DNA from: a virus
Virus record (IMG/VR): IMGVR_UViG_3300047200_000331
Coordinates: 1-45,872 of that record
Reading direction: 5' to 3' (one strand)
Length of the DNA: 45,872 nucleotides
Made by a program: the position numbers and the translations under genes. Within the stretch, counting starts at the first letter, position 1. Each line of letters opens with the position of its first letter. Under the pieces are notes generated by a model. That model was not told the DNA's origin. It worked only from the letters and a program-made list of their open reading frames with translations, and made no database searches. Shown piece after piece: positions 1 through 6,572 of the stretch.

Positions 1-116
1 GCTTTCTGACGCCCCTTGTCCTTTAGACGTATCAATACCAAAGATATAATGTTTTGATTGGTCTGGTCGACCAAGAATAAGTGGTCCCCACACCAATAGT
101 TTGCCCTCCTTAACTT
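1..116. repeat. Terminal direct repeat, left copy (circular assembly overlap)
   Basis: Bases 1-116 are repeated at 45757-45872. The only difference is t at position 100 versus c at 45856. Both lie inside the terminase gene, and the change is synonymous (AAA/AAG lysine). The reading frame runs unbroken from base 1 into base 45756. This is the signature of an assembler overlap on a circular or circularly permuted molecule, not of a physical terminal repeat, which would rarely sit within a gene. Confidence 0.93.
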
Positions 117-1272
117 GTCTAAAATCAACCGCATTTATATCTTTCTTTCTTATATATTCCTTTATAAAATCATCAGCAATTTTACCCTTCAGTTTTATAT
201 TCATCTGAATCCGTGGTTCAGAACAATGTAATGCCATGTGTTTTTCTATATTTGATATATTAAACACGGTTTGGCCTGATTCAATATCCTCAGCCAGAAC
301 TTCCTGTGCCATTTCCTGCGGAGTACAAAATTTTTCCTCATTATCAAACCACGGGGACCTTATATGATAATTACCAATATCGTCCTGAGTAATATAACGG
401 CCTCTACCTTTTTCAGGATGATTCCAGAACATTAAAGCAAACGTTCTAATCTGTCCTGATTTTCTCCATCGTGCATACTCAGTTCCGCCGCCAAATGATG
501 TCGAATTGATTATTCTACACGCAGCTACAGGTCGAGTGGAACTACGAATTTTATCACCATTCTGCACTTTAGCAAACTCATCGAGAAACAATATAGCAGC
601 ACGACCACCAGATAATGATACGCTGGTAGTAGCTTCTCCAGCTTCAGTAGAACCGTTTATTTCATTATACATTCGTAACTTAGTTCTATTATCTTTTCCA
701 AGCGTAAGTACATTTGGCGGTAACATCCAATTGGGCAACCATCTGTTTATATAATCTAATTTCCAGAATAATGAATCAGAATTTCCATCTACCAATCCTT
801 CTTGTCTGGACATCAATCGTATTTCTGTTCCTTGTCTAAACAACCACAACCAATGTAAATAATCTAAACAAATCCAACTGGCTCCCATATCCCTTGATTT
901 ATGTATAAGTCCATCTTCTGCATTTACAAAACATTCGTTAATAAAATCAAACACCTGGTCTTGTATAGGCCAAGTAATCATCGGACAATCAGTAATATCA
1001 GCAAGCCGTGGTTTGTGTGTAACAGGGTCAACCTCTTTTTGATGGTAAGTAAAAGCAAAGGCGTTTGTCCAAAATAAATAACTCTCTTTACACGCCGCAA
1101 GTAATTCCTTTTGGAAACCAACATCAGTTTCCGCATCTCGTAATAGTTTTTCTCGCCATTCTTTGTTTGGACCGGGATGCTTAGGAATCCAAATTCCAGT
1201 CTTAATATCTTTATACCGTTCTGGAAATTCTAACGGACAATCAAAATTAGGTTTGAACGAGGAGCCGCTCAT
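1..1272 (-). CDS. terL: Terminase large subunit, N-terminal part (continues at 45756)
   Basis: This is the first 424 codons of the DNA-packaging motor; the gene continues without a break at 45756 down to 45118, giving 636 residues. The ATPase half is visible. A Walker A-like loop, HKSRDMGASW, lies near residues 124-133 and a Walker B strand, AILFLDEF, near 226-233. The RNase H-type nuclease opens with FGIDTSKG at about 411-418. The start is the ATG at 1272, overlapping the preceding NinG-like gene by 26 bases. TerL pumps concatemeric DNA into proheads through the portal and cuts it. The portal gene follows directly, overlapping by ATGA. Confidence 0.93.
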   Translation of the reverse strand, partial: MSGSSFKPNFDCPLEFPERYKDIKTGIWIPKHPGPNKEWREKLLRDAETDVGFQKELLAACKESYLFWTNAFAFTYHQKEVDPVTHKPRLADITDCPMITWPIQDQVFDFINECFVNAEDGLIHKSRDMGASWICLDYLHWLWLFRQGTEIRLMSRQEGLVDGNSDSLFWKLDYINRWLPNWMLPPNVLTLGKDNRTKLRMYNEINGSTEAGEATTSVSLSGGRAAILFLDEFAKVQNGDKIRSSTRPVAACRIINSTSFGGGTEYARWRKSGQIRTFALMFWNHPEKGRGRYITQDDIGNYHIRSPWFDNEEKFCTPQEMAQEVLAEDIESGQTVFNISNIEKHMALHCSEPRIQMNIKLKGKIADDFIKEYIRKKDINAVDFRQVKEGKLLVWGPLILGRPDQSKHYIFGIDTSKGQGASES

Positions 1273-1651
1273 ATTTTTCTTTATAAATCTTTGCTAATTG
1301 TTGATAATCTTCGATTGTATATTCTTCATCGTCTTGTTGAAAAAACAAATGAATCAGTTCATTTACTTTTTCCTGTCCAAATCTTTCCAACATTTTTGCA
1401 TAATAAACAGGCCAAAGACCGTTCAAAACAATATTACATCTGTAACACTGAGCATTAGTTATATTTTCATTAAAAAGAACTATATCAGTTCTACTCGATA
1501 CAAAATGTCCGGCCTGTAAACGTGATACTGGAAACACTTCATTACAAGTTATGCACTTTCCTTCAGTTGTAGTTCCTGTGGTTGCGAGACAATCGCGGGC
1601 ACGAATGAATTTAGAAAACCAGGTCCAGGCATCCTTTTTTTCTTGAGTCAA
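1247..1651 (-). CDS. NinG/Rap-like recombination endonuclease (HNH type)
   Basis: 134 residues, starting at TTG 1651, since no in-frame ATG precedes the conserved part. The core CITC...SRLQAGHFVSSR...NAQCYRCN resembles the lambda NinG (Rap) family: a CxxC knuckle, GHF with the likely catalytic histidine, and a second CxxCN knuckle. Lambda NinG is a structure-specific endonuclease acting on recombination intermediates. It sits in the late operon immediately before terminase, where an HNH nuclease often assists packaging-linked DNA cleavage, so a packaging role is equally possible. The family call is fairly secure; the role is inferred. Confidence 0.75.
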   Translation of the reverse strand: MTQEKKDAWTWFSKFIRARDCLATTGTTTEGKCITCNEVFPVSRLQAGHFVSSRTDIVLFNENITNAQCYRCNIVLNGLWPVYYAKMLERFGQEKVNELIHLFFQQDDEEYTIEDYQQLAKIYKEKYERLLVQT

Positions 1652-1664
1652 AGTTCTTTCTTTC

Positions 1665-2015
1665 TTACTCGTTTTTCATTTCTCCACTTATTTTGTTCAC
1701 TCTATCGCGGCCTATTCTACTAATCCTATCGGGTATACTTTCGTCCTTCTTTTGCAGTTCCTCCGTACTAAGAACTTTACCTTCAAGTCTTTCAAGTATT
1801 ATTTTTATCATCTCAGCATCAGGTTTAGGTCGTTTTGGCAAACCTGTTTTAGAATCCTGCATAATTGGACCCGTACCCAACGCAATATGCCACATTGTTA
1901 AAGCAAGTTTAGCTGCACGGGAAATTAGAGTTTCGCCGTCCGAACCTATCTCTGTTTTCTCAGAAGCGAGTTGCCGTAGGTTTTCTGTAACCAATCTATC
2001 CAAACTCTTAGCCAT
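1665..2015 (-). CDS. Hypothetical protein, possible small terminase subunit
   Basis: 116 residues, mostly charged and predicted helical. It has a central KLALTMWHIALG segment and PDAEMIKIILERLEGK, which resembles phage proteins encoded next to TerL that associate with DNA or packaging. It lies two genes upstream of terL and overlaps the preceding gene by 8 bases. No clear helix-turn-helix is visible, so the small-terminase assignment rests on position, size and the LLERLEGK-like segment only. Confidence 0.6.
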   Translation of the reverse strand: MAKSLDRLVTENLRQLASEKTEIGSDGETLISRAAKLALTMWHIALGTGPIMQDSKTGLPKRPKPDAEMIKIILERLEGKVLSTEELQKKDESIPDRISRIGRDRVNKISGEMKNE

Positions 2016-2202
2016 ATAATTTCTTTATTCTCTTCGCGACCCTTTTCTCTATATCTTTATCACTATGTTTCTTCGGAATGTTTGTACCACTTCGTCTCGC
2101 TACATCAAGGGCAATAGCCACAGCCTGTTTATGTGGTTTTCCGTGTGCCTCTTCGGTCTTTATGTTTTTACCTATGTTTTTCTTGCCACCCAATAAAGGC
2201 AT
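2008..2202 (-). CDS. Small basic DUF6496-like protein
   Basis: 64 residues, very lysine-rich. The pattern KNIGKNIKTEEAHGKPHKQAVAIAL is split here as NIGKNIKTE, then HGKPHKQAVAIAL and ARRSG, matching a small family common in phage late operons (DUF6496-like, recognised from memory). Function is unknown; the basic character suggests nucleic-acid or capsid binding. The ATG overlaps the stop of the protease gene (TAATG), implying translational coupling. Confidence 0.75.
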   Translation of the reverse strand: MPLLGGKKNIGKNIKTEEAHGKPHKQAVAIALDVARRSGTNIPKKHSDKDIEKRVAKRIKKLYG

Positions 2203-2969
2203 TACTTATCTCCAGGAATAAAATAATATTCATTATCATCTTTGTAATTATAGTATGGGTCAACAACTGGTATATCAGAAACTTGTATGTTCTCCAAGGC
2301 CAATGCAATTTTTGCAGTTTCCAAATATTTATTTACTATATCAAATGGTACGCAATAAATAATTCCGGCATATATTTGCGTTGCCGAACCCACAACAATA
2401 CCCGCCAAATATCCATCAGTGGTAAAAACGGGTCCTCCACTACTACCCGAATTAGCTCCTACATCAGTTTGGAATAAAACAGACCAAGTAGGAATCACAC
2501 TACCAAAATTTCGTTTGCGTGCAGACAAAACCCCAGTTGTAACCGAATTGAACCCTTCTTTACCAAACTGACTACCTATTGCAAATAAAAAATCACCTGT
2601 TCTCAGTGAATTTAATGTAACGGTCTTTTCTACATAAGGAAAATTATTTACATCTTCTAATTGTAAAAACCCTATATCGTATTGTCGTAAAGAACAGCTT
2701 TTATCTGTAACATACTTTTTACCATTAGACAATGTTACAGTATATATTGCTGGCAACGTATCAATAACATGACCAGCAGTAACAACTAATCCTTGTCTAT
2801 TTACAATTACACCTGAACCTTGCCAACCACCAGAACAGGAAATGTGTACAACTGCCGGAATTACTTTTGCCACAGTTTTCGACAGTTTAGTCCGTGATGG
2901 TAAAGTTATACACCACGTACACATCAAAACCAACACCAACCACGGAAGATATTTACACAACTTTTTCAT
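2202..2969 (-). CDS. Exported trypsin-like serine protease
   Basis: 255 residues from ATG 2969, which overlaps the upstream stop as ATGA. Residues 1-22 are a typical signal or anchor segment (KK followed by LPWLVLVLMCTWCI). The chymotrypsin-fold triad is visible: His67 in TAGHV, Asp98 in YDIGFLQL and Ser177 in GSSGGP, with an oxyanion-type context as in DegP/HtrA proteases, but no PDZ domain. A longer reading frame upstream of 2969 is ignored because it runs through the previous gene. A secreted phage protease could process virion or host envelope proteins; the target is unknown. Three cysteines in the first 20 residues are unusual. Confidence 0.85.
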   Translation of the reverse strand: MKKLCKYLPWLVLVLMCTWCITLPSRTKLSKTVAKVIPAVVHISCSGGWQGSGVIVNRQGLVVTAGHVIDTLPAIYTVTLSNGKKYVTDKSCSLRQYDIGFLQLEDVNNFPYVEKTVTLNSLRTGDFLFAIGSQFGKEGFNSVTTGVLSARKRNFGSVIPTWSVLFQTDVGANSGSSGGPVFTTDGYLAGIVVGSATQIYAGIIYCVPFDIVNKYLETAKIALALENIQVSDIPVVDPYYNYKDDNEYYFIPGDK

Positions 2970-3316
2970 GCAATTCTCCGTATAAAACCAAGAGCAGAAG
3001 TAGTGTCTGGACAAAAATGTAATGTAGTAGTCCCTTCAGGTATCTTAAAAACGACCGTTTGATACAATGGACATACCCATCTAACATTCGCGGCGGTAGT
3101 ACAAATAGCAATACCAAAATAGAATCCACCCGTTTTATATGCCGTAACCGCATATATACCACCACCTACAACCGTCATTGATTCAGCAGTATCCGCAGTC
3201 CCACCACTGAGTTTTGTACTGGCCCGCAGAGTAGAGTTACTAAACGGGTCAACAGACGTAACGCCTACACCTACAATATTTCCATTATTATCATTAAGTT
3301 TAACTTGGTTACTCAT
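2966..3316 (-). CDS. Hypothetical beta-rich virion-associated protein
   Basis: 116 residues, beginning MSNQVKLNDNNGNIVGVGVTSVDPF, which is typical of small decoration or fibre proteins, then glycine/threonine-rich beta sequence ending FIRRIA. No catalytic motif is seen. It overlaps both neighbours by 4 bases (ATGA), so it is translated as part of the leftward late operon. A virion surface role is inferred from composition and neighbours only. Confidence 0.7.
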   Translation of the reverse strand: MSNQVKLNDNNGNIVGVGVTSVDPFSNSTLRASTKLSGGTADTAESMTVVGGGIYAVTAYKTGGFYFGIAICTTAANVRWVCPLYQTVVFKIPEGTTTLHFCPDTTSALGFIRRIA

Positions 3317-3501
3317 GCCTGGGCCTCCATCGCCGAAATACGGGCAAGTAATTCTTGTTTTTCTGCCAACTCATGTTCCAATTTCTCAATCTCTGTTTCA
3401 AGTTGAGATTTACTGAACTTCCACACAATAGTCGGTTTCGTCAAAACAAAAGACCCATCAGTTGCAAGTTCAAGTACAAGATTTCCAAATGTAGTAGGCA
3501 T
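3313..3501 (-). CDS. Small coiled-coil protein
   Basis: 62 residues from ATG 3501, which has GGAG at a good distance and overlaps the upstream stop (TAATG). The N-terminal half is beta-like (TTFGNLVLEL). The C-terminal half, SQLETEIEKLEHELAEKQEL, is a clear heptad coiled coil, so the protein probably oligomerises. It sits among fibre-like genes; it may be a fibre trimerisation or attachment piece (inference). Confidence 0.7.
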   Translation of the reverse strand: MPTTFGNLVLELATDGSFVLTKPTIVWKFSKSQLETEIEKLEHELAEKQELLARISAMEAQA

Positions 3502-3698
3502 TATATATTCTCCAATACAGTTTGACAATTTATATCACATTTACCATCTATATATCGTTTCAGTCCAATACCTTTAAAAACAATTATATCTGGACTATTA
3601 TCATCTATAAACTTATCTTGTTCTTCGATTGGATAGACTTTAATATCGCAATCGTGTAAATCACAATGTATAGTCTGTATTCCAGAAAACGGCCACAT
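3501..3698 (-). CDS. Hypothetical protein
   Basis: 65 residues, with cysteine/histidine-containing segments HCDLHDC and CDINC that could bind metal. It overlaps the upstream lectin-like gene by one base and the downstream gene by one base. No family recognised. Confidence 0.6.
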   Translation of the reverse strand: MWPFSGIQTIHCDLHDCDIKVYPIEEQDKFIDDNSPDIIVFKGIGLKRYIDGKCDINCQTVLENI

Positions 3699-4225
3699 TA
3701 ACTTTTCTCCCGGACCTCGACATTATCATATACTACATAATATCCCGCAGTAGAATATCCCATCAAACCGACATATCCAGTAGTACATGCCTGAGAAGTA
3801 TCATCAATAGTTATTCTATTTACCCACGCCCCACTTTCCCATTCATCTACAGACAACTGGTATCCGTCTACTCTAAATCTGGTCTTACCATATATACTAT
3901 ATCCAATTGTCGATGTATAAGACCCAAGATTAGTTACAACACCCGCAACTACTTTTTGAATATAGTAAGTTCTTGTGGTTGCACCATATATTACAAGACG
4001 ATAACAATTATTTGCGGTTGCATCACTGCGTAAAACGACCGCACCACCTGCATTTGTATTTGATGTACTATATTTAGATTCACAAATAATTTCTACGTTT
4101 ATTAAATCTGACCGGCCATTCCACAACATCAACTTCGTTCCAGTCAATTGACATCTTTTAGACCCGGTCTCATCTATAATAGCAATTCCACCTGTACCCG
4201 TAATATTCCAATCGGTTCTTGCCAT
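3698..4225 (-). CDS. LamG/concanavalin-like beta-sandwich virion protein
   Basis: 175 residues starting MARTDWNITGTGGIAIID. The order of strands and motifs (VEIICESKYS, GGAVVLRSD, NCYRLVIYG, YYIQKVVAG, KTRFRVDGYQLSVDEWESG, GYVGLMGYS, YYVVYDNVEV) is that of laminin-G/concanavalin-like carbohydrate-binding sandwiches. Such domains occur on phage fibres and bind host glycans or cap the virion. It is packed end to end with the repeat-containing gene at 4226, whose stop abuts this start. Confidence 0.75.
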   Translation of the reverse strand: MARTDWNITGTGGIAIIDETGSKRCQLTGTKLMLWNGRSDLINVEIICESKYSTSNTNAGGAVVLRSDATANNCYRLVIYGATTRTYYIQKVVAGVVTNLGSYTSTIGYSIYGKTRFRVDGYQLSVDEWESGAWVNRITIDDTSQACTTGYVGLMGYSTAGYYVVYDNVEVREKS

Positions 4226-4669
4226 TTACCAAATACCTCCGGTTTCAAAATCCTCCACAAATACAGGAGAATAGTCATTTTCTACGAACCACTCACTATT
4301 AAAATCTTCGGACATCAAACTCACACCAAAAGTATTATTAGTAAACCAATCCATATCAAATAATTCCTGCATTACCAATAACGTTTCGTATGTATCTCCA
4401 CTTTCAAAATCATCAGAAAATATGTTCGCAGTAAACGAGTGGTCAACAAACCATCCGACTGAAAAATCATCCTCAAATGTAACTAATGGCCCACTGTAAC
4501 CATCGTTTGCAATTCCTTCGTAACACCAGTCATTAGGACCTGTACTTCGCCAACTCAAACTATATGTAGTAAAACTTGGATTATCCGATACAGCGTCCGG
4601 TCTTCGTCTATGACATTCACCTAAATCATCGACCGGCAACCAACATATACAATCTTGACAATAAATCAA
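4226..4669 (-). CDS. Three-repeat fibre-like protein with cysteine-rich head
   Basis: 147 residues if TTG 4669 is the start. The N-terminus is cysteine-rich (CQDCICW, GECHRRR, DWCYEG). The rest contains three related segments around DFSVGWFVDHSF, LFDMDWFTNNTF and DFNSEWFVENDY, each followed by an acidic (S/E)DDF- or EDF-type turn. No in-frame ATG exists. An out-of-frame ATG at 4691 runs into a G10 tract; a tract of 9 or 12 G would join it in frame. Fibre role is inferred from neighbours. Confidence 0.6.
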   Translation of the reverse strand: MIYCQDCICWLPVDDLGECHRRRPDAVSDNPSFTTYSLSWRSTGPNDWCYEGIANDGYSGPLVTFEDDFSVGWFVDHSFTANIFSDDFESGDTYETLLVMQELFDMDWFTNNTFGVSLMSEDFNSEWFVENDYSPVFVEDFETGGIW

Positions 4670-4679
4670 TGTGCCGTTG

Positions 4680-4689
4680 CCCCCCCCCC
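4680..4689 (-). repeat. G10 homopolymer at the start of the fibre-like gene
   Basis: On the coding (minus) strand ten consecutive G residues begin with the last base of an ATG (4691-4689). They lie between the stop of the 34-residue gene and the coding frame of the 147-residue gene. It is the only homopolymer of this length I noticed in the window. Changing its length would alternately fuse or separate that ATG and the downstream frame. Confidence 0.85.
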
Positions 4690-4693
4690 ATCA

Positions 4694-4798
4694 TCATTCA
4701 CTTTCTTCTGTATCATCAAACCCATCTTCTATAATTTCTTCAATAATATCATTCACATCAGCACAGATAGAATAAATGGCCATGTTTTTGACCTTCAT
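4694..4798 (-). CDS. Small acidic protein
   Basis: 34 residues (MKVKNMAIYSICADVNDI, then a strongly acidic tail ending DDTEESE). The ATG overlaps the stop of the HNH gene as ATGA. It is followed directly by TGATGATG and the G10 tract. No family recognised; an alternative start at 4783 would give 29 residues. Confidence 0.5.
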   Translation of the reverse strand: MKVKNMAIYSICADVNDIIEEIIEDGFDDTEESE

Positions 4799-5361
4799 TT
4801 CCTATTTGACCACATACCAAATTTTGCTGCTATACGGTTTATTTTTTCAAGAAATTCTGTCAAAGATAATCGTTTTTTCATAAAATTACATATTTTGCAA
4901 CACGGTACACAATTACCAGGAACATATCCTTTAGAATTATCTAATCGGTCTATCCCATTATATTCAAAATTACGGGGCAACCCATAATATTTTCTCGTTC
5001 TCTTTTCAGGTTTGCATCCGCAATAAAAACAATCCTGTAAAACAATTTGTTTGAATCCAGATTTTGTTAAAGCAAAAGACAAATTTCGTTTTTTTGCACC
5101 AGATTTATATTGTGCATATAGTCCGGTCAATGTAACCACTTCATCTGATTTCTTTGGTCTTCCTTTTTGTTCATTCATTATTTCTTTATGTAAACAACCA
5201 CAAGATTCAGTTAAACCTGCTTTTAAACTATCACCATTAGTTATTGTTGTTTTCCCACAATCACATTTACACAACCATTGTACATGGTGGGTATCAGTGC
5301 CAGTTCGTTCTAAAACTATCAAACGTCCGAATCTCTGACCTGTAAGGTCTTTTAATATCAT
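4795..5361 (-). CDS. HNH homing-type endonuclease
   Basis: 188 residues. The N-terminal region, TGQRFGRLIVLER with WLCKCDCG and ESCGCL, is the small DNA-binding zinc module common in phage HNH endonucleases. The catalytic part has CFYCG, NGIDRLDNSKGYVPGNCVPCC and CNFMKKR, the standard free-standing HNH signature in which the Asp-Arg pair and Asn belong to the beta-beta-alpha-metal site. Such enzymes are usually selfish elements. It is inserted between the first gene of the late operon and the fibre-like genes, with 4-base overlaps at both ends, so it is well integrated. Confidence 0.85.
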   Translation of the reverse strand: MILKDLTGQRFGRLIVLERTGTDTHHVQWLCKCDCGKTTITNGDSLKAGLTESCGCLHKEIMNEQKGRPKKSDEVVTLTGLYAQYKSGAKKRNLSFALTKSGFKQIVLQDCFYCGCKPEKRTRKYYGLPRNFEYNGIDRLDNSKGYVPGNCVPCCKICNFMKKRLSLTEFLEKINRIAAKFGMWSNRK

Positions 5362-5600
5362 CTAAAAGGTTTTCCCTTCATCCCCAGAAAAACCCCGGAT
5401 GTATACGCCAAAGTATATACTACTAAACCCCAAACTCCGTCCAAAATTGCTATTTTGAGTATAATAATCCACAAAGAACAAGAAATCAACGCTAAAATAG
5501 TAGCCTTGTATCTGTTACAAAAGGCCATTTCCTGATATTGGCGTGTACTGATGGTACTTTCAATGAGTTTGAGAACAAAAATGGCCACAAAGATTAACAT
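5358..5600 (-). CDS. DUF5698/UPF0316-like membrane protein, first late gene
   Basis: 80 residues with three hydrophobic segments. The pattern VLKLIESTISTRQYQ...RYKATILALISCSLWIIIL...WGLVVYTLAYTSGVFLG follows the UPF0316/DUF5698 plan: transmembrane helix, R...A..L, W, then aYalGfa.G...G. Cellular relatives are integral membrane proteins of unknown function. It is the first gene behind the leftward promoter and has GAAGGA as ribosome binding site. A role at the host membrane, or in lysis, is possible but unproven. Confidence 0.75.
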   Translation of the reverse strand: MLIFVAIFVLKLIESTISTRQYQEMAFCNRYKATILALISCSLWIIILKIAILDGVWGLVVYTLAYTSGVFLGMKGKPFR

Positions 5601-5628
5601 GTCAATCCTTCACCATTTGAATACTTGT

Positions 5629-5657
5629 ATTATATCATATCGCGGTCCAAAAGTCAA
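5629..5657 (-). promoter_or_regulatory. Leftward late-block promoter, sigma70 type
   Basis: Read on the minus strand: TTGACT (5657-5652), a 17-base spacer, then TATAAT (5634-5629) preceded by TATGA, an extended -10. It lies 29 bases upstream of the first leftward start codon (5600). It shares the ATATGATATAAT style with the four rightward promoters, so host RNA polymerase probably transcribes the late block. Confidence 0.85.
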
Positions 5658-5671
5658 GACAAATTTCACAT

Positions 5672-5702
5672 TTTCATAAAAAAATTTCATAAAAAATTCA
5701 TA
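5672..5702. repeat. A-rich tandem repeats
   Basis: TTTCATAAAAAAA (5672-5684), TTTCATAAAAAA (5685-5696) and a partial TTCATA (5697-5702) are arranged head to tail. They resemble the easily melted repeats of replication origins and lie just upstream of the leftward promoter, where they could equally act as an UP-type element. Confidence 0.6.
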
Positions 5703-5870
5703 TAGAAGGACCCAAGGGGCAAGGCCAAGGGGCCGCCCATACAACACAACCATTTTTGTATTGCATCAACACGTTTATATGCAACACAAATACAAATGTA
5801 TATGCCCTGGGGGACCCTGTGATATACATTATACAATTGTTATGTCTGGTAGGACCCTTAACGTTGAACC

Positions 5871-5885
5871 GTTACAAAATGTAAC
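5871..5885. promoter_or_regulatory. 15-bp palindrome, operator-like
   Basis: GTTACAAAATGTAAC has perfect 6-bp arms around three bases. Related GTTACA half-sites recur nearby (for example ATTGTTACAAAC at 6133-6144). It looks like a repressor or initiator binding site; no cognate protein is assigned. Confidence 0.45.
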
Positions 5886-5966
5886 GTGTTGACCCCCTCT
5901 GGGGTGCAGGGGGGACCCAACTCGCGTCCGGCAATCGAAGGGTGATACCCGCCGGTAGGTGTTGCG

Positions 5967-5986
5967 TGTTAGTTATCTATCTAACA
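5967..5986. repeat. Diverged copy of the 20-bp palindrome
   Basis: TGTTAGTTATCTATCTAACA keeps the length and the TGTTAG start of the three identical copies downstream and has perfect TGTTAG/CTAACA arms, but a different centre. Confidence 0.6.
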
Positions 5987-6017
5987 AACTCACGCGGTCT
6001 GCCCTGTGCCCTTGCCT

Positions 6018-6037
6018 TGTTAGATATTTATATAACA
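6018..6037. repeat. 20-bp palindromic repeat, copy 1
   Basis: TGTTAGATATTTATATAACA, an imperfect palindrome with TGTTA/TAACA ends. The same 20 bases recur at 6048 and 6217. Copies 1 and 2 start exactly 30 bp apart, close to three helical turns, so a bound protein would face the same side of the DNA. Confidence 0.85.
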
Positions 6038-6047
6038 GGTTATCGGA

Positions 6048-6067
6048 TGTTAGATATTTATATAACA
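6048..6067. repeat. 20-bp palindromic repeat, copy 2
   Basis: Identical to the copy at 6018, with a 10-bp spacer between them. Confidence 0.85.
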
Positions 6068-6125
6068 ACATTAAATTGCCATTACAGTCATTACAACCGG
6101 CACGTTGCGGGAGGATTGTTAAAGA

Positions 6126-6134
6126 TGTTATAAT
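6126..6134 (+). promoter_or_regulatory. Extended -10 box, possible weak promoter
   Basis: TGTTATAAT, a TGn plus a consensus TATAAT. The -35 is poor (TTGCGG, 18 bases upstream). It points rightward toward the terminator at 6237-6267. Confidence 0.35.
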
Positions 6135-6166
6135 TGTTACAAACAAAGCAGGCTGACTGTCAAGTT

Positions 6167-6175
6167 TGTTATAAT
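6167..6175 (+). promoter_or_regulatory. Second extended -10 box, possible weak promoter
   Basis: TGTTATAAT again, 41 bases after the first, without a recognisable -35. Transcription from here would begin near 6182 and meet the terminator after about 85 nt, giving a short RNA without a good reading frame. Confidence 0.35.
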
Positions 6176-6216
6176 GTGCTGCGTTGCGGAGGGGAGACTA
6201 GGACAACCCACCTGTT

Positions 6217-6236
6217 TGTTAGATATTTATATAACA
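6217..6236. repeat. 20-bp palindromic repeat, copy 3
   Basis: Identical to the copies at 6018 and 6048. It directly abuts the stem of the terminator at 6237. Confidence 0.85.
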
Positions 6237-6267
6237 AGTGTACTACCTCAAATAGTACACTTTTTTT
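6237..6267 (+). terminator. Intrinsic terminator, rightward
   Basis: AGTGTACTA (6237-6245) and TAGTACACT (6253-6261) form a perfect 9-bp stem around a 7-base loop, followed by a seven-T run (6261-6267). It would end transcripts entering from the left, insulating the early promoter at 6504 or ending a small RNA made from 6126-6182. Confidence 0.75.
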
Positions 6268-6423
6268 GACGTTTTACAACGTACTCGTATATTTCAATTT
6301 TACCTATAATATGTGAACGATTGAAAAGCTGCCAATATACTACAATGAATGACTATATACAGGTAAACATAGTATTTTTACATTATTAAGTAAAGATTTT
6401 AGTATAGAGTATATGAGTATAGG

Positions 6424-6463
6424 TATAGTGTGTGTGTGTATGTATAGTGTGTGTGTATAGGTA
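6424..6463. repeat. TG microsatellite, duplicated
   Basis: Two tandem blocks of TATAG followed by TG repeats (6424-6440 and 6443-6463) lie about 45 bp upstream of the early promoter. Alternating TG can adopt unusual helix forms and vary in length. Function unknown. Confidence 0.6.
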
Positions 6464-6503
6464 GAAGAGGGCGAGAGAAAATCGAAAATCGAAGAAAATT
6501 CTC

Positions 6504-6532
6504 TTGACATTGTTTAGTCAATATGGTATAAT
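6504..6532 (+). promoter_or_regulatory. Main early rightward promoter
   Basis: TTGACA (6504-6509), 17-base spacer, TATAAT (6527-6532), with ATATGG before the -10 (TGn-extended). This is a perfect sigma70 consensus. The first gene starts at 6573, giving a leader of about 33 nt. It should be the strongest host-read early promoter. Confidence 0.92.
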
Positions 6533-6572
6533 ACCAAAATCGAAAGTATAATCTTTCATTTTAGGATACACT

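Larger units (their letters stand above)
5658..6503. other. Divergent control region, candidate replication origin
   Basis: About 850 bases without a convincing gene between opposed promoters. From left: A-rich direct repeats (5672-5702); a GC-rich stretch with AAGGGGC-type repeats (5715-5740); a dyad with TTGCAT/ATGCAA arms (about 5761-5784); GTTACA/TGTAAC (5871-5885); short C/G-tract hairpins (about 5893-5922); 20-bp palindromes; two extended -10 boxes; a terminator; and a TG microsatellite. GTTGCG recurs near 5961, 6104 and 6183. A-rich repeats next to iterated palindromes suit an origin plus operator region. That is inference; no initiator gene was recognised. Confidence 0.55.

Noticed and set aside
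506-754. Rightward open frame
   Set aside because: Antisense to terL, no ribosome binding site and low protein character.
5967-6236. CRISPR array
   Set aside because: Repeats are palindromic, spacings are unequal (30, 31, 149 bp between repeats) and there are no cas genes.
5942-6316. Several overlapping rightward open frames in the control region
   Set aside because: They are composed of repeats and palindromes, lack ribosome binding sites and cross the terminator.
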